Assembly: GCA_017305535.1 (NCBI GenBank)
Contig: JAFKKN010000006.1
Span: 283,103 to 347,102 of the forward strand
Direction: 5' to 3'
DNA from: Hyphomicrobiales bacterium
GTDB taxonomy: Bacteria > Pseudomonadota > Alphaproteobacteria > Rhizobiales > Xanthobacteraceae
DNA length: 64,000 bases
Each line of letters opens with the position of its first letter. Within the stretch, counting starts at the first letter, position 1. The translations under genes were made by a program, and so were the position numbers. The notes under the pieces were generated by a model. It made no database searches. It was not told the DNA's origin and saw only the letters and a list, made by a program, of their open reading frames with translations. This document shows positions 47,360-55,924 of this stretch, piece by piece.

Positions 47360-48190
47360 ATGCAGACCCAGCCCGCTCCCGCCGCCAAAACCCTCGACGA
47401 TGAAGTGCTCTATGACGTGCGCGACGGCATCGCCACCCTGACGCTGAACCGGCCAGAGCGGCTGAACACCATCTCGCGCGAGATGCTGATGCTGCTCGGC
47501 CAATTGCTGCTGCGGGCCGACGCCGATCCGGCGGTGCGCGTCGTCATCGTCACCGGTGCCGGGCGCGCCTTCTGCGCCGGGCTCGACATGACGGCGGCGA
47601 CCAAGGGCAGCGGTATCGGCTCGCAGAATGACACCAACAGCACCGTGACCACGCTCGACCTCAAGACCGCGCCGCCCACCATCCTCTTCAACATGGAAAA
47701 GCCGACCATCTGCGCGCTGAACGGCAGCGCCGCCGGCTACGGCATGGACATGGCGCTCGGCTGCGATATCCGCATCATGGCCGACAGCGCGAAATTCGCC
47801 GCCGCCTTCGTCAAGCGCGGCGTGGTGCCGGAATCCGGCGGCACCTGGTTTCTCCCGCGCATGATCGGGTGGGCCAAGGCGGCGGAACTGATCTTCACCG
47901 GGCGCACGCTGTCGGCCGCCGAGAGCCTCGCCATGGGCCTCGCCAACGAGGTGGTGGCGACCGGCGACGTGATGTCGCGGGCCAACGCCGTTGCAGCAGA
48001 GATCGCCGGCAACGCGCCGCTCGCGGTGCAAGCCGCCAAACGCATGATGCGCTCCGGCCTGTCGGAAAATTTCGGCGACCATGTGCATCATGTCTTCCTG
48101 CAATTGCTGCCGTTATTCCGCAGCGAAGACTTTCGCGAAGGCATGGCCTCGTTCCTCGAAAAGCGTCCACCGAACTTCAAGGGACGCTGA
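47360..48190 (+). CDS. Enoyl-CoA hydratase/isomerase family protein
   Basis: Crotonase-fold enzyme of 276 residues. Oxyanion motif (VTGAGRAFCAGLDMTA and NGSAAGYGMDMALGCDIRIM), with Glu in VPESGGTWFL as a general-acid position. The start MQTQPAPAAK at 47360 has GAAGGA upstream; the frame runs further but the upstream part is repeat sequence. Stand-alone; substrate unknown. Confidence 0.92.
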   Translation: MQTQPAPAAKTLDDEVLYDVRDGIATLTLNRPERLNTISREMLMLLGQLLLRADADPAVRVVIVTGAGRAFCAGLDMTAATKGSGIGSQNDTNSTVTTLDLKTAPPTILFNMEKPTICALNGSAAGYGMDMALGCDIRIMADSAKFAAAFVKRGVVPESGGTWFLPRMIGWAKAAELIFTGRTLSAAESLAMGLANEVVATGDVMSRANAVAAEIAGNAPLAVQAAKRMMRSGLSENFGDHVHHVFLQLLPLFRSEDFREGMASFLEKRPPNFKGR

Positions 48191-48242
48191 CGGCGCACGC
48201 GAATTTCACAACACGCAATTCGCGCCTGCAACATAGCCTTTA

Positions 48243-48321
48243 CCAGTGGAGTGAATTTGGCATTCGCTCATCGCTTTGCAGCAATTCCGACGAGCGAATG
48301 CCAAATTCAAAACTCCACTGG
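48243..48321. repeat. Long inverted-repeat hairpin element 1
   Basis: CCAGTGGAGT and GAATTTGGCATTCGCTC are matched by GAGCGAATGCCAAATTC and ACTCCACTGG in reverse order, with about 25 bases at the apex. The arms are near perfect over about 27 bases. Confidence 0.8.
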
Positions 48322-48332
48322 AAATATAGCTT

Positions 48333-48407
48333 CTAGTGGTCCCTGGATTTTAACATTTGCGCAAACCCCGCTGAAACGGGAGGCAAATGTTAAAATCGGA
48401 CCACTAG
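48333..48407. repeat. Long inverted-repeat hairpin element 2
   Basis: CTAGTGGTCC plus ATTTTAACATTTGC on the left are matched by GCAAATGTTAAAAT plus GGACCACTAG on the right, with small bulges and an apex of about 20 bases. The TGTTAAAAT arms are AT-rich, unlike the GC-rich repeat families. Confidence 0.8.
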
Positions 48408-48511
48408 CGCGGCTCTCCCGATCATGCATACTGCGCGCGCCGACGTGCCATCAGATCCGCATCAAGACGGATCAGGTCGCGGCCACACAAGAAACATTCA
48501 GGGAGAAAACC

Positions 48512-49735
48512 ATGCGACGAAGCGTGTCTCACGTGACGACGGCGGCGCTTGCCGCGCTATGCCTGACGGCCGTGGCCGGCAGCGCCAACGCCCAGAAGAA
48601 ATACGACACCGGCGCCAGCGATACCGAAATCAAGATCGGCAACATCATGCCGTATAGCGGCCCGGCCTCGTCCTACGCGACGATCGGCAAGACCGAGGCG
48701 GCTTACTTCAAGATGCTGAACGAGAAAGGCGGCATCAACGGTCGCAAGATCAACTTCATTTCCTACGATGACGGCTACAGCCCGCCGAAGACGGTGGAGC
48801 AAGCCCGCAAGCTGGTCGAAAGCGACGAGGTGCTGTTCCTCGCCAATCCGCTCGGCACGCCGGGTAACACCGCGATCCAGAAATACATGAACAGCAAAAA
48901 GATTCCGCAGCTATTCGTCTCCACCGGTGCGGCGAAGTGGAACGATCCGAAGACCCATCCGTGGACCATGGGCTGGCAGCCCAGCTATCAGGTCGAGGCG
49001 CGCATCTACGCCGCTTATATCCTGCAGCACTATCCCGGCAAGACCATCGGCCTGCTCTACCAGAACGACGACTTCGGCAAGGATTATGTGATCGGGCTGA
49101 AGGAAGGTCTCGGCGACAAGGTCAGCATGATCAAGATCGAGGCCCCTTACGAAATATCGCAGCCAACCGTGGACTCCCAGGTGGTGCAGATCAGGACCGC
49201 CAATCCCGATATCTTCGTCGACATCACCACGCCGAAGTTCGCCGCGCAGGCGATCAAGAAGGTCGCGGAACTGGGATGGAAGCCAATTCACTTCCTCACC
49301 AACGTGTCGATCTCGGTCGGCAGCGTGATGCAGCCCGCCGGCTACCAGAACGGCCAGGGCATCCTCAGCGCCGCCTACATGAAAGACCCGAAAGACAAGA
49401 AGTGGGACAACGATCCCGCCATGAACGAATGGCGCGCCTTCATGAAGAAGTACTATCCCGAAGGCAATCTCGACGACGGTGCCACCGTGTTCGGCTACGG
49501 CGTCGCCAAGGGTTTTGAGCAGGTACTGCGGCAGTGCGGCGACAACCTCACCCGCGAGAACATCATGAAGCAGGCCGCCAGTCTCAATTTCGAGATCGGC
49601 ATCTACCTGCCGGGCGTCAAGATCAAGACCAGCGCCAACGACTTCGGACCGATCGAGCAGTTGCAGATGATCAAGTTCGAAGGCGAGAGCTGGGAACTGT
49701 TCGGCCCGCTGATGAGCGGCGAAAAGAGTTCGTAA
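48512..49735 (+). CDS. Branched-chain amino acid-type ABC substrate-binding protein
   Basis: 407 residues. GGGAGA precedes the ATG at 48512. Signal peptide MRRSVSHVTTAALAALCLTA ends ANA. Type I periplasmic binding fold: DTEIKIGNIMPYSGPASSYA, GRKINFISYDDGYSPPKTVE and YQNDDFGKDY are characteristic of this sub-class. No permease or ATPase is next to it, so it is the second orphan binding protein in the window. Ligand unknown. Confidence 0.92.
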   Translation: MRRSVSHVTTAALAALCLTAVAGSANAQKKYDTGASDTEIKIGNIMPYSGPASSYATIGKTEAAYFKMLNEKGGINGRKINFISYDDGYSPPKTVEQARKLVESDEVLFLANPLGTPGNTAIQKYMNSKKIPQLFVSTGAAKWNDPKTHPWTMGWQPSYQVEARIYAAYILQHYPGKTIGLLYQNDDFGKDYVIGLKEGLGDKVSMIKIEAPYEISQPTVDSQVVQIRTANPDIFVDITTPKFAAQAIKKVAELGWKPIHFLTNVSISVGSVMQPAGYQNGQGILSAAYMKDPKDKKWDNDPAMNEWRAFMKKYYPEGNLDDGATVFGYGVAKGFEQVLRQCGDNLTRENIMKQAASLNFEIGIYLPGVKIKTSANDFGPIEQLQMIKFEGESWELFGPLMSGEKSS

Positions 49736-49792
49736 AGTCTCGTCGCCGTGCTTTGATCGGCCTTCGAGCTGATAAGGCCGTACAATACAACC

Positions 49793-49883
49793 TCGTCATG
49801 GCCGGGCTTGTCCCGGCCATCCACGTCTTAACATCGCGGCGACAACAAGAACGTGGATGGCCGGAATAAATCCGGCCATGACC
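49793..49883. repeat. Palindromic intergenic repeat, family A (paired short units)
   Basis: GTCATGGCCGGGCTTGTCCC with GGCCATCCACGT, and ACGTGGATGGCCGGAATAAA with TCCGGCCATGAC. Two facing units. Confidence 0.85.
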
Positions 49884-49902
49884 GATAACCGCGTTTGTTC
49901 TT

Positions 49903-50244
49903 CTATTTCTTCGCGCCGTCGCCGGCGTCCTTGGCCGGTGCGGCGGGCTCGGGCTTTTTCTGCGCGGCCTGCAATTCATCGACCCGCTTCTGCAACGCCA
50001 CAACCGCCGCTTTCAGCGCGTCGATCTGCCGGGTCGCGGCGTCCAGCTTGCGCTGCTGGTCGAGGCCCATCTGCGTCATGGTGGTCTTCAAAAAATTGAC
50101 GTTGCTTTGCAGGCAACCGGTACGCCGCGCCATGTCCTTCTCGGCGGTGCAGATTTCAATGCCCGGCACGTCCTGCGCCCGCGCGCCGGTGACAATCCCG
50201 GTGCACGCCGCCATCAGCAGCATCGCCATCGTCGCATGTCGCAT
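49903..50244 (-). CDS. Small exported coiled-coil protein, hypothetical
   Basis: 113 residues. Signal peptide MRHATMAMLLMAACTGIVTG ends ARA. Mature part has two Cys (IEICTAEKDMARRTGCLQSN), a coiled-coil-like helix (about 52-95, LDAATRQIDALKAAVVALQK) and a Lys/Ala/Pro tail. The length and heptads suggest oligomerisation in the periplasm. No family assigned. Confidence 0.8.
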   Translation of the reverse strand: MRHATMAMLLMAACTGIVTGARAQDVPGIEICTAEKDMARRTGCLQSNVNFLKTTMTQMGLDQQRKLDAATRQIDALKAAVVALQKRVDELQAAQKKPEPAAPAKDAGDGAKK

Positions 50245-50372
50245 CGTGAATCCTTTCGTGTCCGGGGCACAACCAAAACGCGCCGACTGCGGATGTCAAC
50301 GCGCGACGGCACGCCGCAGCCGAGCGATCGGTCGAATTGCCGTCCATCACGATCCATGAGACCAATGTGGCG

Positions 50373-50645
50373 ATGGAATCATTCGTCTATGTGATCGGCT
50401 GCGCGGACGAGCGCCGCTATCTCACCTATGTGGGATGGACGCTCGACGTGGAACGCCGGCTGGCGCAGCATAATGCCGGAACCGGCGCGCGCTCGACACG
50501 CGGGCGGCAATGGGTCCTGCTCCATGTCGAACGCTTCGCCACCCGCGAGGAAGCGATGAGTCGCGAGTGGCATCTCAAGCGCGACCGCCGCTTTCGCAAA
50601 TCGCTGACGCCGCGCACCGACGCGGCCGCGAGCATCACATCATAG
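50373..50645 (+). CDS. GIY-YIG domain protein (UPF0213 type)
   Basis: 90 residues. GIY-YIG nuclease fold: FVYVIGCAD, RYLTYVGWTLDVERRLAQHN and GARSTRGRQWVLLHVERFAT, with the conserved Glu later (REEAMSREWHLKR). This stand-alone small version is common and its DNA-repair or nuclease role is unproven. The start at 50373 (MESFVYVIG) is chosen over an earlier ATG at 50337. Confidence 0.9.
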   Translation: MESFVYVIGCADERRYLTYVGWTLDVERRLAQHNAGTGARSTRGRQWVLLHVERFATREEAMSREWHLKRDRRFRKSLTPRTDAAASITS

Positions 50646-50746
50646 CCGCATTCGGCGGATCGAATTCGGCGGATGACATCCCATCCAATTGCCCCCATCC
50701 GCAAATCCGCTCCTGCGCCGATTTGTTAACGCCGGAGCCTTGCCAC

Positions 50747-50953
50747 ATGACCACACGCGAACGACGGCTTGCGGAATTCAACGGCCAGGGCCACCCGTTG
50801 CCGGATCAAATCGTTCAGGTGCTGTGCGAGGATCATAGCGGCACTTACCTGTTGCCGTTCGCCTGCCGCTTCGTCGACGGCGAATGGCGCAACTCCACAA
50901 CGGACGGCGCGCTTCAGGCCACCGTCATCGGCTGGCGGTTGCCGCGAATCTGA
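50747..50953 (+). CDS. Small conserved-looking hypothetical protein (68 aa)
   Basis: 68 residues: MTTRERRLAEFNGQGHPLPD then VLCEDHSGTYLLPFACRFVD and a C-terminal Trp. GGAG lies about 9 bases before the ATG. I recall similar short proteins as uncharacterised in this bacterial group but cannot name a family. Possibly metal- or nucleotide-independent small beta domain. It is followed by the structured RNA candidate. Confidence 0.7.
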   Translation: MTTRERRLAEFNGQGHPLPDQIVQVLCEDHSGTYLLPFACRFVDGEWRNSTTDGALQATVIGWRLPRI

Positions 50954-51079
50954 TTTCCGACGCTCTCGATGTCCCAAAACGCGACGCTGTCGCGGCCGGC
51001 GTTAACTTGTGGAACGGGGCTGGAACGAAACAGGCCCGAATCAGCCAAATCGGATTCGGTCGCGAGATGGTCGGGACCG

Positions 51080-51327
51080 GACACCCCGGCGTCCCCATTC
51101 ATCGAAACGCTGTGTCCGGCGGGCCCTTCCGACCGAAAATTTTGCATTCCCACCCAAATGGGGGACGCGGCCGGGCAATTCGCGCGGTAGCTGAGTGATC
51201 GGGATGAAGCCGCATCAAGCAGTCGCATCCCGATTGCCCGCGAAAGCGGGACTCTTGATTGCCGTTAGCATTTGATTTTACAGCAATAATGGCTTTCAAG
51301 GCTGGCCTCGCGGCCAGCCTTTTTATT
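51080..51327 (+). ncRNA. Candidate structured small RNA ending in an intrinsic terminator
   Basis: A gene-free stretch with several stems on the plus strand. CCGGACAC near 51077 can pair with GTGTCCGG near 51112. ATCGGGATG (51198) pairs perfectly with CATCCCGAT (51226). CCCGC-GAAA-GCGGG (51237-51250) is a GNRA tetraloop hairpin. A 10-bp stem AAGGCTGGCC / GGCCAGCCTT (51298-51321) followed by TTTATTT ends it. The T-run fits only plus-strand transcription, yet the next gene downstream is on the minus strand. The 5' end is not determined. It could instead be the 3' untranslated region of the gene at 50747. Confidence 0.4.
51298..51327 (+). terminator. Intrinsic terminator (plus strand)
   Basis: AAGGCTGGCC, loop TCGC, GGCCAGCCTT then TTTATTT. 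Perfect 10-bp stem with T-run on the plus strand. Confidence 0.88.
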
Positions 51328-51337
51328 TGGACGGCGC

Positions 51338-52528
51338 TTACGTGGCAGCCGGCTCCAGCGCTGGCGACCGCGCCGGCGTCTCGCGCGGCAGGATCAGCGC
51401 CGCCACCACCACCAGCAGGCACAGGCCCGCAAAGGCTTGCAGCATCAGCCCGAAGCCGCCCTGGGCGTACAGCCAAGCCACCAGCCCCACCGATGCGCCC
51501 GCCGCGGTGAAGCCGACGAAGTAGCGCACCGCGAAGGCACGCGAGCGCCACTCCTCGGCGGTGTATTTGCCGACCATGGCATCGTTGATGGTGATCTGCC
51601 CGAACATGCCGATGACGATGCCGATCGCGGCGGCGATCAGCGCCCAGTTGCTCGCGGTGGCAGCGAGATAGAGCAGCGGCGGCAGCACCAGCGACATCGG
51701 CAGGAACACCGCTTTCACCGAGTAGCGGTCCACCAGCTTGCCGATGGTGTACTGCGTCGCCGCGCCGAACACATAGACTCCGGCGGCGATCACGCCGATC
51801 AGGGCGGCGTTGTGCGTGAGATCCGCGAGACGCTCGGCGAACAGTTTCGGCAGCGCCACGGTGATGGCATTGAAGGTGGTCGAGATCGCAACCACCACCA
51901 CCAGCAGCGACAGCAGCACGCGCCACATCTCGTTCTTGGCGATCCGCACCTGCGCCGCCGCCTGCTTGCTGCCTCTGCGATCCTCATGTCTCACCGACGC
52001 CATGAAACCGACGCCGATAGCGATGGTCACGATGCCCGGCAGGATGAAGGCCCAGCGCCAGCCGAGATACTGGCCGACGATACCGGTGACCAGCGCCGAC
52101 GATGCCACGCCGAAATTGCCCCACAACCCGTTGATGCCCATCTGGCTGCCGATCTTGTCGGCATAGGACACCAGCATCGCGGTGCCGACCGGATGATAGA
52201 TCGAGGCGAAGATACCGATGGCCAGCAGCGCCGCGCCGAGTTGCAGCGGCGTCTGCACCAGCCCGACCGAAATCATCGCCGCGCCGATGCCGAAGAAGTA
52301 GATCACCATCATGTGGCGGCGGCTCCAGCGGTCACCGAGCCAGCCGGTGACCAGCGAGCCCGCCCCGAACGCCACGAAGGCCGGCGTCGCATAGGGCAGC
52401 AGTTCCGCGTAGGAAAGACCCATCGCCGGCCCCATGATGATCACGGCGGCAGCGAAGATCAGCATCGCGTAATGGTCGATGAAATGAGCGGCATTGACGT
52501 AGCGGATGACCTGGGATGCGTCGTTCAT
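51338..52528 (-). CDS. MFS transporter
   Basis: 396 residues with about 12 hydrophobic helices. Family motif between helices 2 and 3 is GWLGDRWSRRHMMVIYF. ATG at 52528 (MNDASQVIRYVNAAHF) is chosen over an extended frame. Substrate unknown. Divergent from an AraC-family gene with 59 bases between the starts, the arrangement of a transporter under its own local regulator (compare NimT/NimR of E. coli). Confidence 0.92.
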   Translation of the reverse strand: MNDASQVIRYVNAAHFIDHYAMLIFAAAVIIMGPAMGLSYAELLPYATPAFVAFGAGSLVTGWLGDRWSRRHMMVIYFFGIGAAMISVGLVQTPLQLGAALLAIGIFASIYHPVGTAMLVSYADKIGSQMGINGLWGNFGVASSALVTGIVGQYLGWRWAFILPGIVTIAIGVGFMASVRHEDRRGSKQAAAQVRIAKNEMWRVLLSLLVVVVAISTTFNAITVALPKLFAERLADLTHNAALIGVIAAGVYVFGAATQYTIGKLVDRYSVKAVFLPMSLVLPPLLYLAATASNWALIAAAIGIVIGMFGQITINDAMVGKYTAEEWRSRAFAVRYFVGFTAAGASVGLVAWLYAQGGFGLMLQAFAGLCLLVVVAALILPRETPARSPALEPAAT

Positions 52529-52587
52529 GTGGCAAATCCTGCGGAGCAAAAATAACCTGCTACACTATAGGACATGAGCCTCACGGG

Positions 52588-53388
52588 ATGCAGCCAATGA
52601 CTGTCGCGCAGACGCCAGAAATGCCGATCATATTGAAAGGCGATGTCGGCGACGGCGTGCAGTTGCTCGGCTGCCGCTACCCGCGTGGAACGCATCACGA
52701 CGCCCACATCCACCGTCAGGCGCAACTGGTGTTTGCCGCCAGCGGCACCATGCAGGTGACGACGCCGAAGGGCCGCTGGCTGGTGCCGCCCGGCCGCGCG
52801 GTGTGGGTGCCGGCGCGGCTCGAACACGCGATCGGCGTGCTCGCCGATATCGAGATGCGTACGCTCTATTTCGAAACCGACTGGCTCACGCGATACAATC
52901 ATGTCCTCGACGCCGAATTCGTGGTGCGCGTGTCGCCGCTGCTGCGCGAGGCCATTCTGGCGTTGTTCGAGCGCGAGCACCCCAACGCACGCGACGGCCT
53001 GCTGCTGCGGCTGATCATGCTGGAATTGCACGCGGCGGAGGACCCGACCACCTTCATTCCGCTGCCGCACGAGCCACGCTGCCGCCGCGCCGCCGACATC
53101 GTGCTGGCCGCGCCGATGGTGACGCACGATCTCGACGATCTGGCGCGCCAGGTCGGCACTTCGACGCGGACGCTGTCGCGGCTGTTCGCCAGCGAGACGC
53201 ATCTCAGTTTCAAGGCGTGGTGCCAGCGCGCCCGCATCGCCTGCGCCATCGAGCGCTGGGCCATCAATCCACGCGCCTCGATCAAGCAAACCGCCGCCGA
53301 CATGGGCTACGGCAGTTTTCCGGCTTTCTGCCACGCGTTTCGCCAGGTCACCGGCAAGACGCCGAAGGAATTTGTCGGGGAACGGTAG
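52588..53388 (+). CDS. AraC-family transcriptional regulator with cupin sensor
   Basis: 266 residues. An N-terminal cupin-like ligand domain (HHDAHIHRQAQLVFAASGTM and PPGRAVWVPARLEHAI) is followed by two helix-turn-helix motifs: LDDLARQVGTSTRTLSRLFA and IKQTAADMGYGSFPAFCHAF, then RQVTGKTPKEF. A second ATG (52597) is an alternative. Probably controls the divergent MFS gene. The effector is unknown. Confidence 0.92.
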   Translation: MQPMTVAQTPEMPIILKGDVGDGVQLLGCRYPRGTHHDAHIHRQAQLVFAASGTMQVTTPKGRWLVPPGRAVWVPARLEHAIGVLADIEMRTLYFETDWLTRYNHVLDAEFVVRVSPLLREAILALFEREHPNARDGLLLRLIMLELHAAEDPTTFIPLPHEPRCRRAADIVLAAPMVTHDLDDLARQVGTSTRTLSRLFASETHLSFKAWCQRARIACAIERWAINPRASIKQTAADMGYGSFPAFCHAFRQVTGKTPKEFVGER

Positions 53389-53442
53389 CTCACGCTTCGA
53401 CGCACTGACTTCAAAATGGACTTTATCGCGAAGCATCCAAAA

Positions 53443-53645
53443 CATTCCGGCGTCGTCCCCGCGAAGGCGGGGACCCAGAATCCCTTGCGCTGGCTGTTAT
53501 AAGATGGCGTCGCCTTCGGTGATGGAGCCGAATCGCTGCGGAGTCTGGGTCCCCGCCTTCGCGGGGACGACCTGTCGTCATGGCCGGGACATAGGCGAGC
53601 GAAGCGACGCCGCTCTTCCAACGGCTACCCCGGCCATGACGGTGT
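53443..53645. repeat. Composite of family B and inverted family A long form
   Basis: First CGTCGTCCCCGCGAAGGCGG with CCCTTGCGCTGGCTGTTATA and GAGCCGAATCGCTGCGGAGT (family B in the opposite sense). Then GTCATGGCCGGGACATAGGC, GAGCGAAGCGACGCCGCTCT and CCAACGGCTACCCCGGCCAT (family A long form). Confidence 0.85.
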
Positions 53646-53670
53646 TTATGACAGTGCGGGAGCACCGCAA

Positions 53671-55752
53671 TTACTTCGGCACCACCGCCGTCGCCTCGAT
53701 CTCGACGCGCGCGGCCTTCTCGACCAGCCGCACCACCTGTACCAGCGCCATTGCCGGGTAGTGCGCGCCGATTGTCTCGCGATAGATCGCGCCGAGCCCC
53801 TTGAGGTTATCAAGATACTCATCGATATCGACGACGTACCACGTCAGCCGCATCAGGTGCTCGGGCTTGGCGCCGCCCTCCGCGAGAATGGCGACGATGT
53901 TCTCCAGCACCTGCCGCACCTGCGCGAGAAAGCCGTCCGCCAGCCGGTTCGAGGCGTCCCAGCCGATCACGCCGCCGGTGACGATCAATCGCCCTTCCGC
54001 CGCCATCCCGTTGGCGTAGCCCTTCGGCATCGGCCAGCCGCCCGGCTGCAACACTTCAACGGCCGCTGTCGATCGTGGCACGGCGTCGCCCGCCATCGCC
54101 ATCTGCCGCAAGGTGAAACGCTTCAGCTTGCCGGTCTGCGTTTTCGGCAGTTGATCAAGGAAGGTAATCGCGCGCGGATATTTATATGGCGCGATCTCGC
54201 GCTTGACGTGATCCTGCAACGCGCTCACCAGCGCCGCGTCGCCGACGATACCCGGCCGCAGCACCACGTAGGCCTTGACGATCATGCCGCGCGCCTCGTC
54301 CGGCGCGCCGACCACGCCGCATTCGGCCACCGCATCGTGCGTCAACAACGCCGCTTCGACATCGGGACCGGCGATATTGTAGCCGGCGGAAATGATCATG
54401 TCGTCGGAGCGCGCCTGATACCAGAAGTAACCGTCGGCATCCATGATGTAGGTATCGCCGGTGAGGTTCCAGCCGTTCCGCACGAACTTCGTCTGCCGCT
54501 CATCGGCGAGATAGCGACAGCCGGTCGGGCCGCGCACCGCGAGCCGCCCCATCTCGCCCGGCGGCAGATCGCGGCCGTCGTCGTCGACGATCTTGGCTTC
54601 GTAACCAGGCACCGGCTTGCCGGTGGCGCCGGGGCGAATGTCGTCCTCGCGCGCGCTGATGAAAATGTGCAGCATCTCGGTAGCGCCGATGCCGTCGATG
54701 ATCCTGATGCCGGTCGCTTTCAGCCACGCCTCATAAGTGCCCTTCGGCAAGGTCTCGCCGGCGGAGACGCATCTGCGCAGGCTCGTCATGTCGTGCTTCG
54801 CGTAATTCGCCAGCATCGCGCGATAGGCCGTCGGCGCGGTGAAACACACCGAGGCCTTGTAGCGCTCGATGGCGTCGAGCAGATCGTCCGGCGCGACTTT
54901 CTCCAACACCACGAACGACGCGCCGATATGCATCGGAAACAGCACGCCGCCGAAGCCGAAGGTGAACGCCAGCGGCGCGGAACTGATAAAGCGATCCTCG
55001 GGAGCCGCGTGCAGAATATTGCCGGCAAAGCTGTCGCACACCGCCAGCATGTCACGATGGACATGCATGGTGCCTTTCGGATCGCCGGTGGTGCCGGAGG
55101 TGAAGGCGATCAGGCAGACATCGTCGGCCGCGGTATCGACCGCCATGAACTCCGGGCTCGCTTTCGCGATCAGCGCATCGAGCGAGTCGGCACCATCCAC
55201 GCCCCAATAAAGGACGTGCTTGAGTTCATTGGTCTGCGCGCGCGCCTTCTCCATTTCCTCGCGCAACTTGCCGTCGCACAGCGCGATGGAAATCTTCGCT
55301 TTGCGGATTGGGTAGACCAGTTCCTTGGCGCGCAGCAACGGCATCGTCGCCACTACCACGCCGCCGGCCTTCAGCACCGCGAGATAGGTCGCGACCATCA
55401 TCGGGTTGTTGGCGGAGCGCAGCAGCACGCGGCCGCCGCTGACGAGGCCGAGATCGGTTACCAGCACATTGGCAATGCGATTCACCAGCGCCTGCAATTC
55501 ACGATAGCTGTAGCCCACCGTCGGGCTGACGATGCACGACGCATCGCCACGCCCCTGCGCCACCCAACGATCGAGGAAATGCGCCACGCAATTGATGCGC
55601 GCGGGATATTGCAGCTCCGGCCGCGTGAAAATCAGGTCCGGCCACTGATCGCGCGGCGGAAGATTGTCATGCGCGAAGGTGTCGACATGCGCGGTGGCGG
55701 CGTGATGATCGGAGGCAAAATCGGTGGACAGTGATTTGGCGGTTGCAACCAT
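53671..55752 (-). CDS. Fusion: aryl-type CoA ligase (AMP-forming) + RidA domain
   Basis: 693 residues from the ATG at 55752 (frame open to 55818; ATG at 55773 also possible). Residues about 1-545 are an ANL-family acyl/aryl-CoA synthetase of the benzoate/2-aminobenzoate group: P-loop IAFTSGTTGDPKGTMHVHRD, DGIGATEMLHIFI, GRLAVRGPTGCRYL, motif GWNLTGDTYIMDADGYFWYQ and C-terminal KTQTGKLKR with the catalytic Lys. A RidA/YjgF domain follows (564-693: AVEVLQPGGW...GVIGW...EIEATAV). Where classical RidA has catalytic Arg (E. coli Arg105 in PARSC), the fusion has Met (PAMAL). The first step of a CoA-dependent aromatic or carboxylic acid pathway is inferred. Confidence 0.88.
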   Translation of the reverse strand: MVATAKSLSTDFASDHHAATAHVDTFAHDNLPPRDQWPDLIFTRPELQYPARINCVAHFLDRWVAQGRGDASCIVSPTVGYSYRELQALVNRIANVLVTDLGLVSGGRVLLRSANNPMMVATYLAVLKAGGVVVATMPLLRAKELVYPIRKAKISIALCDGKLREEMEKARAQTNELKHVLYWGVDGADSLDALIAKASPEFMAVDTAADDVCLIAFTSGTTGDPKGTMHVHRDMLAVCDSFAGNILHAAPEDRFISSAPLAFTFGFGGVLFPMHIGASFVVLEKVAPDDLLDAIERYKASVCFTAPTAYRAMLANYAKHDMTSLRRCVSAGETLPKGTYEAWLKATGIRIIDGIGATEMLHIFISAREDDIRPGATGKPVPGYEAKIVDDDGRDLPPGEMGRLAVRGPTGCRYLADERQTKFVRNGWNLTGDTYIMDADGYFWYQARSDDMIISAGYNIAGPDVEAALLTHDAVAECGVVGAPDEARGMIVKAYVVLRPGIVGDAALVSALQDHVKREIAPYKYPRAITFLDQLPKTQTGKLKRFTLRQMAMAGDAVPRSTAAVEVLQPGGWPMPKGYANGMAAEGRLIVTGGVIGWDASNRLADGFLAQVRQVLENIVAILAEGGAKPEHLMRLTWYVVDIDEYLDNLKGLGAIYRETIGAHYPAMALVQVVRLVEKAARVEIEATAVVPK

Positions 55753-55816
55753 CGACGACAACCTCTCGCCCATCGCGGCGGCACATTCGCGCTCTCGGCG
55801 CGGGCCGCCCCGATTC

Positions 55817-55882
55817 ATTTTAAATCTAAAGCATCTTCGCGCAACGACAGATCCGGCGCAATAACAATTTTAAGATTGAAAC
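55817..55882. promoter_or_regulatory. Two AT-rich boxes upstream of the ligase-RidA gene
   Basis: ATTTTAAATCTAAAG (55817) and ATTTTAAGATTGAAAC (55867). A third copy, ATTTTAAACTTCAAAT, precedes the SDR gene at 58494. The shared form ATTTTAANNTTNAAA suggests one operator, plausibly for the MarR protein encoded between the two units. Confidence 0.45.
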
Positions 55883-55924
55883 AATTCGCTGCAGTGCGGG
55901 AGGCAGATTGATCCGTTAAATTTC

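Larger units (their letters stand above)
48191..48511. other. Intergenic region with two long hairpin elements
   Basis: Contains the hairpins listed at 48243 and 48333 and the promoter of the binding-protein gene. No gene seen. Confidence 0.7.

Noticed and set aside
53761..55734. 657-codon plus-strand open frame opposite the ligase-RidA gene
   Set aside because: Antisense shadow of a strongly supported gene; Arg/His-rich with no recognisable domain.
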